A DNA stretch of 37,814 bases, taken from positions 1 through 37,814 of the forward strand of contig JAHFQY010000024.1 in assembly GCA_023259065.1 (NCBI GenBank). The letters are read 5' to 3'. The DNA is from Nitrosomonadales bacterium. GTDB taxonomy: Bacteria; Pseudomonadota; Gammaproteobacteria; Burkholderiales; Gallionellaceae. The notes beneath the pieces are model-generated. The model did no database searches and was not told the DNA's origin. It was given only the letters and a program-made list of their open reading frames with translations. Position numbers and translations under genes: made by a program. Within the stretch, counting starts at the first letter, position 1, and each line of letters begins with the position of its first letter. Below are positions 23,161 through 31,304 of the stretch, piece after piece.

Positions 23161-24456
23161 ATGAAAAAAAATGTTGGGAATTTCCGCACCCGTTTCGAAA
23201 TGGGGCAGGAGTTGGGCGAGGGATCCATGGGCACAGTACACCTGGCCTATGACACCTTCTTTCAGCGCAATGTGGCGATCAAGCGCACGCGTTCAAAACT
23301 GTTTGATGACCCTGAGCACGGCTCTCTCCATCGCAAGATGTGGCTGAATGAGGTGCGCCTGGTGGGCAAGCTGAAACACCCGTTTATTGTAGAGGTGTTT
23401 GAGGCCGGCCATGCCGAGGATTTTGAATACCTGGTGATGGAGTATGTGGCCGGCACCACCCTGAATCAATTTACCGCTTTCGACAAACTGCTGCCGCTGA
23501 ACCGCCTGATAGATATCCTCTACAAGGTATGCAATGCCCTGGATTTCGCCAACAAGACCGGCATCTTGCACCGCGATATCAAGCCGGCCAACGTGCTGCT
23601 GGGGGAAAACAATATCGTGAAGGTGTCGGATTTCGGCGCCGCATTTTACATGGGCTCGCAATTCACCCAGGTATTCGATGTGGGGACGTTGGCCTTTATG
23701 CCGCCGGAACATTTTCGCCAAAGGCAGCCCACCCTGCAGTCTGATATCTATGCGGTAGGGGTGATGGCCTACCAGTTGCTGACCGGCGCGTTGCCTTTTT
23801 CCAGCAGTTCACACGAGGGGCTGATTTTCCAGAAATTGAATGAGGATGCCGTGCCATTGGAGCGCCGGCGCCAGGATATTCCCCAGGCGCTGCGCTTTGC
23901 CGTGCACCGTGCCATGCACAGGGACATCGAGGTTCGCTACGATTCGTGGAAGGCTTTCTGTGATGATCTGGCGGCTGCATTGCCGCATGTGGAAAGGCCT
24001 GAAGAAGCCCGCTTTGACAGCTCCAGCTTTGATTCACTGCGCAACCTGGCTTTTTTTGCCGAGTTTACCGATACCGAAGTGTGGGAGACGGTAGGCTTGT
24101 GTCACTGGCAGGAGCGCGCCCCGGGGGAAAGCATAGTCAAGGAAGGCGACGTGGGAAATAGCTTGTTTGTCATTACCCGCGGCGAGGCGGTGATTACCAA
24201 AAAAGGCGCTGAACTTAATCACATCGGTGCGGGTAACTGTTTTGGCGAGATGGCGTTTCTGGACGAATCACAGCATGCGCGCTCGGCCACGGTGACAGCA
24301 ACAACGGCGATGAGCGTGATCGAGATTGATGGCGAGGCGCTAAGGCAGGCCTCGACTAACCTGCAGACACGTTTTTTCCGCGCCTTTATGGGAATCATGA
24401 TTGAACGCGTGCGCCATGCAGATCAACGCATACTGACCATGCTGGATCTGGATTGA
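23161..24456 (+). CDS. Hanks-type Ser/Thr protein kinase fused to a cyclic-nucleotide-binding domain
   Basis: 431 residues. The kinase domain (about 11-275) has the glycine loop GEGSMG at 19-24, Lys41 (VAIK), Glu64, HRDIKPAN at 137-144 (catalytic Asp139), DFG at 157-159 and PPE in place of APE (181-183), so it looks active. A C-terminal cNMP-binding domain (about 295-425) carries the phosphate-binding cassette FGEMAFLDESQ...RSA with Glu363, Arg374 and Ala376, as in CAP. There is no membrane helix. The layout suggests a one-chain kinase switched by cAMP or cGMP. No clear ribosome site is seen. The 3' end is convergent with ppsR (11 bases apart). Substrates are unknown. Confidence 0.9.
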   Translation: MKKNVGNFRTRFEMGQELGEGSMGTVHLAYDTFFQRNVAIKRTRSKLFDDPEHGSLHRKMWLNEVRLVGKLKHPFIVEVFEAGHAEDFEYLVMEYVAGTTLNQFTAFDKLLPLNRLIDILYKVCNALDFANKTGILHRDIKPANVLLGENNIVKVSDFGAAFYMGSQFTQVFDVGTLAFMPPEHFRQRQPTLQSDIYAVGVMAYQLLTGALPFSSSSHEGLIFQKLNEDAVPLERRRQDIPQALRFAVHRAMHRDIEVRYDSWKAFCDDLAAALPHVERPEEARFDSSSFDSLRNLAFFAEFTDTEVWETVGLCHWQERAPGESIVKEGDVGNSLFVITRGEAVITKKGAELNHIGAGNCFGEMAFLDESQHARSATVTATTAMSVIEIDGEALRQASTNLQTRFFRAFMGIMIERVRHADQRILTMLDLD

Positions 24457-24467
24457 GTAAAAGGTTG

Positions 24468-25277
24468 CTAGCGCTTGATGCCGGTCTGATGGCGTATGGT
24501 GGTGGCAATCTCTTCCACCGACATGCTGGTAACATCCAGATAGGGGATGTTGGATTGGCGCATCAGGCTTTCTGCCTGTTTTACTTCGAGCTGGCAGTTC
24601 TCCAGGGATGCGTAGTGACTATTGGGGCTGCGCTCGGTGCGGATTTGCTGCAAGCGTTCGGGGCGGATGGTCAGCCCGTAGAGCCTGTGTTTCAGGGGCT
24701 TCAGGGCCGGGGGCATCTCGCCACCGGAAAAATCCTCGGGCACCAGCGGATAGTTGGCGGCGTAAATTCCAAATTGCAGGGCGAGGTAGAGCGAGGTGGG
24801 GGTTTTCCCGCAACGCGATACCCCAACCAGCACAATATCAGCGCGATTAAGTTCGCGCGAAATGCCGCCATCGTCATGGCTCAGCGCATAGTTGACCGCA
24901 TCCATGCGTGAGTTGTAATTCATGCCGGCCGCATGGGAGCGGCCGATGGCATGCGAGGAGGGCTGGCCGAGTTCGGTTTCCAGGGGGACGATGAACATCT
25001 CGAACAAGTCGAGTATCAATGCATCACTTTGTTCAACAATGCCGCGCACCTCGGGCAGAATCAGCGTGCTGAACACCAAGGGTCGCTGCCCATCCGCCGC
25101 CGCTGCCGCGTTGATTTGCGTGACGGCAGCGCGCGCTTTTTCCGCTGAGTCCACAAAGGGTAATCTGACACGGTTGAAGGTGATGCCCTCAAACTGGCTG
25201 AGCAGGCTGTGCCCGAGATTTTCTGCGGTCAGGCCAGTGCGGTCAGAGATGAAGAATGCAGTACGATTTTTATTCAT
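24468..25277 (-). CDS. ppsR: PEP synthase regulatory protein (DUF299 kinase/pyrophosphorylase)
   Basis: 269 residues. In E. coli PpsR phosphorylates PEP synthase with ADP and dephosphorylates it with phosphate, controlling gluconeogenic PEP formation. The N-terminus NRTAFFISDRTGLTAE is characteristic (FxSDxTxxTAE). The P-loop GVSRCGKT is at 152-159, preceded by ADIVLV and followed by PTSLYLA. NYPLVPE and PERLQQIR also match the family. The start at 25277 begins at the family N-terminus; a much longer frame upstream is rejected. ppsA is not in the window, so the partner must lie elsewhere. It diverges from the large Sel1 gene with 178 bases between. Confidence 0.92.
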   Translation of the reverse strand: MNKNRTAFFISDRTGLTAENLGHSLLSQFEGITFNRVRLPFVDSAEKARAAVTQINAAAAADGQRPLVFSTLILPEVRGIVEQSDALILDLFEMFIVPLETELGQPSSHAIGRSHAAGMNYNSRMDAVNYALSHDDGGISRELNRADIVLVGVSRCGKTPTSLYLALQFGIYAANYPLVPEDFSGGEMPPALKPLKHRLYGLTIRPERLQQIRTERSPNSHYASLENCQLEVKQAESLMRQSNIPYLDVTSMSVEEIATTIRHQTGIKR

Positions 25278-25455
25278 ACGCGGGTTTAGGGATGTAGAGC
25301 AGTGATGCGAGAGGATAACTGATCGCAAGCGGATTAAACACAAATTTTGCGTGTGGTGTGGATTGCATTGGTGGGCTGTTGTGTCGTGCAGCAGGAATGC
25401 TAGTATTTGCCGGCTGATAGGGTGGTCATGAGCGGAACCTGGGTAGGGGGAATGG

Positions 25456-26808
25456 ATGCGACACACATTAAGGATGAAGTTACACGGATTGCTACTTGCA
25501 GTTGTTTTGTTGGCCACGCTTAGCGTGGCGCAGGCAGGATTGCAGGAGGGAAGTGAGGCCTTCAAGAACAAGAAGTTCGCCGCAGCCTTGCAGGAACTCA
25601 AGCCCCTGGCCGTTGCGGGCAATGCGCAGGCGCAGGCTTTGCTCGGGCGCATGTATGCCTCTGGCCTTGGGGTGGGGCGCGACTACAAGGAGGCAGCAGC
25701 CTGGTTTCGCAAGGCGGCCGAGCAGGGTGATGCCTTGGCCCAGTTCAATCTGGGGGGTATGTATGGCAATGGTCAGGGAGTGCCGCAGAATTATGCCGAG
25801 GCTGCATCCTGGTATCGCAAATCGGCGGAACAGGGTGGCGCCAGGGAGCAATTCAACCTGGGGATGATGTTTCTCAACGGGCGTGGCGTGGTTTGGGATG
25901 ACAAGGATGCGGTAGTCTGGTTTCGCAAGGCCGCAGCGCAAGACAGCATGCAGGCTCGCTATATGCTGGGATGGATGTACGAAAAGGGACGCGGCGTAGA
26001 GCGTGACGAGGCAACGGCGGCCATGTGGCACCTCCAGGCTGCCGATCAGGGATATATAGAGTCGCAAATCAGTCTTTGCGAGATGTATTACAAGGGACGC
26101 GGTGTGGCACAGGATTTCAAGGCGGCCATGACGTGGTGCCTCAAGGCAGGCGAGCAGGGAGACGCAAACTCGCAGGTCACTGTGGGCTGGATGTACCAGC
26201 AGGGGGAAGGTGTAACTCAGGATTACCCGATGGCGCTGTATTGGTATCGCAAGGCAGACACTCTCGGCCACCCTGCGGCGGCAAACCATCTGGGCTGGAT
26301 GTATCAAATGGGCTGGGGCGTTGCGCAGGACGACAAATCGGCGGCCCTGTGGTACCGCAAAGCGGCTGATATGGGAAATGCCGGCGCCCAATTCAGGCTG
26401 GGCTATATGTACTACAAGGGAGTTGGCGTTACCCGGGATCTGGATAAGGCTGCCATGTGGTATCGCAAGTCTGCCGAGCAGGGAGAGGCTGTAGCACAGT
26501 CGAATTTGGGAGAAATGTACCTGCGGGGAGAGGGTGTTGCGCAGAATTATGACGAGGCTCTGCTATGGTTCAACAGGGCAGCAGGGCAAGGATTGGGTAA
26601 TGCACAGAACAACCTGGGCTTGATGTATGAGAATGCCTATGGTGTGGATGAGGATTGGGTTCAGGCGCACATGTGGTACAACCTGGCAGGGATGGCGGGA
26701 GATGCGGTTGCTGTTGGCAACAGAAAATCCTTGCAGGCCAGGATGACCCCGGAGCAAATCGACAAGGCTCAGGTGAAAGCGAAGGAGTGGGCGGAGCAAG
26801 TGCACTAG
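25456..26808 (+). CDS. Exported protein with ten Sel1 repeats
   Basis: 450 residues. Signal peptide to about residue 27 (LLLAVVLLATLSVAQA). From about residue 56 there are ten near-perfect 36-residue Sel1 repeats, each with L-G-x-M-Y-x-x-G-x-G-V and (A)-x-W-Y/F-R-K-A. A basic/acidic tail follows (TPEQIDKAQVKAKEW). The solenoid should be a periplasmic scaffold for protein contacts; relatives occur in septal, secretion or exopolysaccharide systems, but the partner is unknown. GGGGG lies five bases before the ATG. A start at 25474 would leave no ribosome site. This gene and the Sel1 lipoprotein at 10761 are separate family members, not copies. Confidence 0.9.
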   Translation: MRHTLRMKLHGLLLAVVLLATLSVAQAGLQEGSEAFKNKKFAAALQELKPLAVAGNAQAQALLGRMYASGLGVGRDYKEAAAWFRKAAEQGDALAQFNLGGMYGNGQGVPQNYAEAASWYRKSAEQGGAREQFNLGMMFLNGRGVVWDDKDAVVWFRKAAAQDSMQARYMLGWMYEKGRGVERDEATAAMWHLQAADQGYIESQISLCEMYYKGRGVAQDFKAAMTWCLKAGEQGDANSQVTVGWMYQQGEGVTQDYPMALYWYRKADTLGHPAAANHLGWMYQMGWGVAQDDKSAALWYRKAADMGNAGAQFRLGYMYYKGVGVTRDLDKAAMWYRKSAEQGEAVAQSNLGEMYLRGEGVAQNYDEALLWFNRAAGQGLGNAQNNLGLMYENAYGVDEDWVQAHMWYNLAGMAGDAVAVGNRKSLQARMTPEQIDKAQVKAKEWAEQVH

Positions 26809-27121
26809 GCGATTGGGTATCATGAAAATGATAACGCCGCGTTGCGCGGCGTTATGTGTCGGTGTTGGGGTTCCGACTTGATCGGCTTTATGCTGCCGAT
26901 ATGTGTTCTTACTTTAGCTTGTCACACGTTCGTGTATCGATAAGTGCTCCCCCTGAAGGTAACCTTATTGGATGCTGATGTGTTGCTTGAATCCGGTGCC
27001 ACGGCCCAATTTATACGCCTGTTTTTTGATTTCTACAATAATCCGGACGCAGGTAAACGCAGTTTGCAGCAAGGCAAGCTGTATCTTGGAAAGAAGTGTT
27101 TGATTTTATGACAGGATCGAG
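26809..27121. other. 313-base gene-free region with a run of short hairpins
   Basis: No gene is supported here. The left part carries consecutive inverted repeats: ATAACGCCGCG/CGCGGCGTTAT (26831-26855), GTCGG/CCGAC (26858-26877), ATCGGC/GCCGAT (26881-26900), ACACG/CGTGT (26924-26935) and ATAAG/CTTAT (26940-26968). The first, an 11-bp stem with a 3-base loop and no T-run, could be the 3' end of the Sel1 transcript. From 26970 to 27121 I see nothing recognisable except low-complexity T-rich stretches. Confidence 0.5.
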
Positions 27122-27197
27122 TGGTGGGTGCTGACGGGATCGAACCGCCGACAATCGCCTTGTAAGGGCGGTGCTCTACCAGCTGAGCTAAGCACCC
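27122..27197 (-). tRNA. tRNA-Val (TAC anticodon)
   Basis: 76 bases with encoded CCA. Acceptor GGGTGCT pairs with AGCACCC. The anticodon loop CTTACAA gives TAC. The anticodon stem CCGCC/GGCGA has a C-A mismatch at its outer pair (27-43). Confidence 0.96.
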
Positions 27198-27211
27198 AAT
27201 CGAGGGCGCGC

Positions 27212-27241
27212 ATTTAATCACAGGTGATGCGATGCGGTCAA
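27212..27241 (-). promoter_or_regulatory. Promoter of tRNA-Val
   Basis: On the minus strand TTGACC (27236-27241), 18-base spacer, TTAAAT (27212-27217), then a GCGCGCCC discriminator before the tRNA. Confidence 0.65.
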
Positions 27242-27309
27242 TTTATTTATCCGTGCCATTTATCTTGCTGCTTTCAATCCATCTGCCTTCTATTAAAAGC
27301 AACTTGGCG

Positions 27310-27315
27310 TAAAAT
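27310..27315 (+). promoter_or_regulatory. Putative -10 box of gltX
   Basis: TAAAAT followed by GCGCCC, 28 bases before the gltX ATG. No good -35 hexamer is visible at the right distance (TTCTAT at 27288 is the nearest). Confidence 0.4.
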
Positions 27316-27343
27316 GCGCCCTTTAATTTTTCCGGCGTTAACC

Positions 27344-28738
27344 ATGACTGTTCGCACCCGCTTTGCTCCCAGCCCGACCGGCTATCTCCACATTGGTGGC
27401 GCCCGCACCGCGCTTTTTTCCTGGGCGTATGCGCGCAAGCATGGCGGCACGTTTATTCTGCGCATCGAAGACACCGATGTGGAGCGCTCAACCCCCGAGG
27501 CGGTGCAGGCGATTCTGGACGGAATGAGCTGGTTGAATCTGGAATACGACGAGGGTCCTTTCTATCAGATGCAAAGAATGCCGCGCTACCGTGAGGTGAT
27601 TCAGCAGATGCTGGCCAGCGGGCATGCCTATTATTGTTATACCTCGCCGGCCGAGCTGGATGAGCTGCGCGAGGCGCAGCGTGCGCGCGGCGAGAAGCCG
27701 CGCTATGACGGGCGCTGGCGGCCGGAGGCGGGCAAGATGTTGCCTGCCGTGCCGGCAGGTGTGCAGCCGGTAGTGCGTTTCAAGAATCCGACCGAAGGCG
27801 TGGTGGCATGGAAGGATATGGTCAAGGGTTATATCGAGTTTGCCAACAACGAGCTGGATGATCTGGTAATTGCGCGGGCGGACGGTACGCCGACCTACAA
27901 CTTCTGTGTAGTGGTGGATGACTGGGATATGAAAATCACCCAGGTCATACGCGGTGATGATCACGTCAATAACACGCCGCGCCAGATCAATATCCTGCGC
28001 GCATTGGGGGCTACGCTGCCGCAATACGCGCATTTGTCGATGATACTGGGCGATGACGGGCAGAAGCTGTCCAAGCGCCACGGTGCGGTCAGCGTGATGC
28101 AATACGACGAGGATGGCTATTTGCCGGAGGCGGTAATCAACTATCTTGCGCGCCTGGGCTGGTCGCATGGCGATGAGGAAGTTTTTTCCGTGGCCCAATT
28201 CTGCGAGTGGTTTGATCTCGACCACATTACCCCGTCGGCGGCCCAGTTCAATACCGAGAAACTGAACTGGCTGAACAGTCATTATCTGAAGCTGAGCGAC
28301 AATGCGCGGCTGGTCGGGCTGGTAAAGCCGCGCCTGCTGGCACGCGGGGTAAACGTGGGCGTTGCACCCGCCCTGGAAGCCGTTATCGGATTGTACAAGG
28401 AGCGGGTCGCCACGCTGAATGAACTGGCCGATGCGGCAGAGGTGTTCTACATCGAGTTGCATCCCGAGCAGGCTTTGCTGGATACGCATTTGACGGCAGA
28501 AGCATTGCCCGCCCTGCAAGAATTTGCGCAACACCTGGCAACAGTGGCATGGGAAGCGCCGGCCATCGGGGCTTTGATCAGGGAGATGATAGGCAAGCAC
28601 GGCTTGAAGATGCCCAAGCTGGCAATGCCCTTGCGTGTAATGCTGGTGGGGCAGACACAAACACCTTCTGTTGATGCGCTGGTGACGTTGTTCCCGCGCG
28701 AACTTGTGCTGTCACGCCTGCAAAAATATTTGGCCTGA
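27344..28738 (+). CDS. gltX: Glutamyl-tRNA synthetase
   Basis: 464 residues. Class I synthetase that charges tRNA-Glu. It opens [19 protein letters not shown] with the HIGH-type motif HIGG at 16-19; the KMSKS-type motif is KLSKR at 241-245 ([11 protein letters not shown]). The catalytic and anticodon-binding halves are both complete, matching bacterial GluRS (about 470). The start at 27344 gives the family N-terminus; the frame extends 40 codons upstream through the promoter region and is rejected. It is directly followed by tRNA-Ala and two tRNA-Glu genes, its own substrate. Confidence 0.97.
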   Translation: MTVRTRFAPSPTGYLHIGGARTALFSWAYARKHGGTFILRIEDTDVERSTPEAVQAILDGMSWLNLEYDEGPFYQMQRMPRYREVIQQMLASGHAYYCYTSPAELDELREAQRARGEKPRYDGRWRPEAGKMLPAVPAGVQPVVRFKNPTEGVVAWKDMVKGYIEFANNELDDLVIARADGTPTYNFCVVVDDWDMKITQVIRGDDHVNNTPRQINILRALGATLPQYAHLSMILGDDGQKLSKRHGAVSVMQYDEDGYLPEAVINYLARLGWSHGDEEVFSVAQFCEWFDLDHITPSAAQFNTEKLNWLNSHYLKLSDNARLVGLVKPRLLARGVNVGVAPALEAVIGLYKERVATLNELADAAEVFYIELHPEQALLDTHLTAEALPALQEFAQHLATVAWEAPAIGALIREMIGKHGLKMPKLAMPLRVMLVGQTQTPSVDALVTLFPRELVLSRLQKYLA

Positions 28739-28770
28739 TTTTCTGCAACAAAAAATCTTCAGGGATTCGC

Positions 28771-28799
28771 TTTACAAGTGCAGGGTCGATCATTATAAT
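28771..28799 (+). promoter_or_regulatory. Promoter of the tRNA-Ala/tRNA-Glu cluster
   Basis: TTTACA (28771-28776), 17-base spacer, perfect TATAAT (28794-28799), then GCGCCC. Transcription should start within a few bases of tRNA-Ala. Confidence 0.82.
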
Positions 28800-28812
28800 G
28801 CGCCCTCTTTTT

Positions 28813-28888
<76 letters not shown>

Positions 28889-28896
28889 AGAACCAA

Positions 28897-28972
28897 GTCC
28901 CCATCGTCTAGAGGCCTAGGACACCGCCCTTTCACGGCGATAACACCGGTTCGAATCCGGTTGGGGACGCCA
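28897..28972 (+). tRNA. tRNA-Glu (TTC anticodon), copy 1
   Basis: 76 bases with encoded CCA. Acceptor GTCCCCA pairs with TGGGGAC. The anticodon loop CTTTCAC gives TTC. Stem CCGCC/GGCGA has a C-A mismatch at 27-43. Identical to copy 2. Confidence 0.97.
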
Positions 28973-29033
28973 CCTTACCTGTTTCAATTCTGCAGGCTGC
29001 AGATCAGAGAGTTGAAATAACCGTCGTATTGAA

Positions 29034-29109
29034 GTCCCCATCGTCTAGAGGCCTAGGACACCGCCCTTTCACGGCGATAACACCGGTTCGAATCCGGTTG
29101 GGGACGCCA
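29034..29109 (+). tRNA. tRNA-Glu (TTC anticodon), copy 2
   Basis: 76 bases, identical to 28897-28972, with 61 unrelated bases between the copies. Confidence 0.97.
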
Positions 29110-29179
29110 CCTTGTTCAGCCCTTCCGTTTTAAGCAATATAGTTAATGCGATAGATTTACATATAATTGTTTTGGCTTG

Positions 29180-29208
29180 TTTCAATTGGCCAATACCTTT
29201 GCTATAAT
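29180..29208 (+). promoter_or_regulatory. Promoter of the rimP-nusA-infB operon
   Basis: TATAAT at 29203-29208 with a weak -35 TTTCAA (29180-29185) at 17 bases and a CCGCGC discriminator. The leader would be about 52 bases. A second TATAAT lies at 29162-29167 without a good -35. Confidence 0.6.
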
Positions 29209-29229
29209 CCGCGCAGTTTTTTGATGGAT

Positions 29230-29249
29230 GGGCTTCGAGCCCGTTTTTT
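29230..29249 (+). terminator. Terminator-like attenuator in the rimP leader
   Basis: GGGCT-TCG-AGCCC hairpin, one G, then six T (29244-29249), between the promoter and the rimP ATG. The short strong stem with a T-run is an intrinsic terminator shape. Terminator-like leaders upstream of rimP-nusA are described in other Proteobacteria. NusA feedback is a plausible control. Confidence 0.68.
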
Positions 29250-29266
29250 ATTTGTGGGTGTGAATC

Positions 29267-29692
29267 ATGGATGTGGCGAAGCTTGTAGAAACAACGCTGA
29301 ATGGATTGGGCTACGAGCTGGTCGATCTGGAGAAGTCCGGCCGCGGATTGTTGCGTGTGTTGATGGACAAACCCGCAGGCATTGCCATTGAGGATTGCGA
29401 GCTGGTGAGTAACCAGTTGACGCGCTTGTTCATGGTGGAAGGCGTGGATTTTGACCGGCTCGAAGTTTCATCGCCAGGACTGGACAGGCCGATCAAGAAA
29501 GAGGCCGACTTTGTAAGGTTTGGCGGGCAGAAGGCGCAGATCAAATTGCGTATGCCGCTGGCCGGGCGCAAGAATTTTGTGGGGATTTTGGGTGCGGTGC
29601 AAGACGGTGTTTTGCAGCTGGATGTAGAAGGTAATCAGGTGGCAATAGAGCTGTCTAATGTGGACAAGGCACGCTTGGTGCCTGTGTTTTGA
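29267..29692 (+). CDS. rimP: Ribosome maturation factor RimP
   Basis: 141 residues; needed for 30S subunit assembly. It has the family's opening [19 protein letters not shown] and the hallmark [13 protein letters not shown]-type segment (here [19 protein letters not shown]), then a C-terminal SH3-like barrel ([15 protein letters not shown]). First gene of the rimP-nusA-infB-rbfA-truB operon. The ribosome site is weak (GGTGTG). Confidence 0.96.
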   Translation: MDVAKLVETTLNGLGYELVDLEKSGRGLLRVLMDKPAGIAIEDCELVSNQLTRLFMVEGVDFDRLEVSSPGLDRPIKKEADFVRFGGQKAQIKLRMPLAGRKNFVGILGAVQDGVLQLDVEGNQVAIELSNVDKARLVPVF

Positions 29693-29743
29693 GTGATAAA
29701 CCCGTTTGCATAGTGCAAGTGGCTTGATTGGTTGGAGACAGTA

Positions 29744-31219
29744 ATGAGTCGTGAAGTTTTGTTATTAGTGGATGCCCTGGCACGCGAAAAGAACGTGGAC
29801 AAGGAGATTGTGTTCGGTGCACTCGAGGCCGCGCTGGCTTCTGCCACCAAGAAGCGTTTTACCGACGAAGAGGCGGATGTGCGCGTCAGCATAGACCGCA
29901 ATACCGGTGAATATGAGTCATTCCGCTGCTGGCAGGTGATGGACGACGAGGAGTTTGAAACGCCTGAGCTGCACATCAAGCTGGAAGAGGCGCGCAAAAT
30001 CGACCCGGGCTACCAGCTGGGCGAGTTTGTCGAGCAGCCATTGGAGTCCATCGATTTTGGCCGCATTGGCGCGCAGGCTGCCAAGCAGGTGATCTTCCAG
30101 AAAATCCGCGATGCTGAACGCGAGCAGATTTTGGCCGACTTCATGGATCGCAGCGAGCACCTGGTTTCCGGCACGGTGAAGCGCATAGAGCGCGGCAATG
30201 CCATTGTTGAATTCGGCAAGATTGAGGCCTTGTTGCCACGCGACCAGATGATCCCGAAAGAAAATCTGCGTGTGGGTGATCGTGTGCGTGCTTATTTGCT
30301 GCGCGTGGATCGCACCGTGCGCGGGCCGCAAATTGTGCTGTCGCGCATTACGCCGCAATTCCTGGTCAAGCTGTTCGAGCTGGAAGTGCCCGAGATTGAA
30401 GAAGGCCTGCTGGAGATCGTTAGTGCTGCCCGTGATCCGGGTTCGCGCGCGAAAATTGCGGTGCGTTCACATGACCAGCGTCTGGATCCTATCGGCACCT
30501 GCGTGGGTATGCGCGGATCGCGCGTGCAGGGCGTAACCAACGAGTTGGCCGGTGAGCGCGTGGATATCGTGCTGTGGTCGGAAGATCCGGCAACCAGCGT
30601 GATCAACGCACTGGCCCCTGCTGAAGTAACCAGTATTGTGGTGGATGAAGACCGGCACAGCATGGATGTGGTGGTTGAAGAAGAAAACCTGGCCCAGGCC
30701 ATCGGTCGTGGCGGCCAGAACGTGCGTCTGGCCAGCGAGCTGACCGGCTGGGAAATCAATCTGATGACGGTGGAGGAATCCAGCCAGAAGAATGAGCAGG
30801 AATTCGCCAAGGTGCGTGACCTGTTTATTTCCAAGCTGGATGTGGATGAGGAAGTGGCTGACATTCTGGTGCGTGAAGGCTTCAACACGCTGGAAGAGGT
30901 TGCTTACGTGCCGCTGGAAGAGATGCTGGAAATCGAGGCGCTGGACGAAGAAACGGTTAACGAGCTGCGCAGCCGTGCCCGCAATGCCCTGCTGAATGCG
31001 GCAATCGTGAATGAAGAGCGCGTCGAGCACAGCATTGAAGACCTGCTGAAGATGGAAGGCATGGATGAAGACACCGCGCGTGTATTGGCGTCCAAGGGCG
31101 TGGGCACGCAAGAGCAACTGGCTGATCTGGATGCCGAAGAACTGGTTGAAATGACAGGCATGGATGAAGAGCATGCCAACAAGTTGATTATGACGGCGCG
31201 CGCGCCCTGGTTTGCATAA
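29744..31219 (+). CDS. nusA: Transcription termination/antitermination factor NusA
   Basis: 491 residues. The N-terminal RNA-polymerase-binding domain (about 1-130) starts [19 protein letters not shown]1 domain about 135-200 ([18 protein letters not shown]). KH1-KH2 about 205-345 ([36 protein letters not shown]). The C-terminal acidic repeats AR1/AR2 (from about 355) carry HhH-like segments ([32 protein letters not shown]). The ATG at 29744 has GGAG six bases upstream. Full-length for Proteobacteria (E. coli 495). Confidence 0.97.
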   Translation: MSREVLLLVDALAREKNVDKEIVFGALEAALASATKKRFTDEEADVRVSIDRNTGEYESFRCWQVMDDEEFETPELHIKLEEARKIDPGYQLGEFVEQPLESIDFGRIGAQAAKQVIFQKIRDAEREQILADFMDRSEHLVSGTVKRIERGNAIVEFGKIEALLPRDQMIPKENLRVGDRVRAYLLRVDRTVRGPQIVLSRITPQFLVKLFELEVPEIEEGLLEIVSAARDPGSRAKIAVRSHDQRLDPIGTCVGMRGSRVQGVTNELAGERVDIVLWSEDPATSVINALAPAEVTSIVVDEDRHSMDVVVEEENLAQAIGRGGQNVRLASELTGWEINLMTVEESSQKNEQEFAKVRDLFISKLDVDEEVADILVREGFNTLEEVAYVPLEEMLEIEALDEETVNELRSRARNALLNAAIVNEERVEHSIEDLLKMEGMDEDTARVLASKGVGTQEQLADLDAEELVEMTGMDEEHANKLIMTARAPWFA

Positions 31220-31304
31220 TTGACGGTGGCATTGCTGAATGCTGGTGAGAGCTGAAGCTTATTCGGTTCTGAGATATTGGAAGTTCTGGGGTTAAGGGGT
31301 CGTA

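Noticed and set aside
26831-26855. Classic intrinsic terminator after the large Sel1 gene
   Set aside because: The 11-bp stem is strong but no T-run follows on either strand, so only a hairpin is reported.
27488-28660. Long open frame (390 codons) antisense to gltX, and similar ones antisense to infB and the permease
   Set aside because: The sense genes carry full family motifs; the antisense frames have biased, His/Gln-rich translations typical of shadow frames in G+C-rich DNA.
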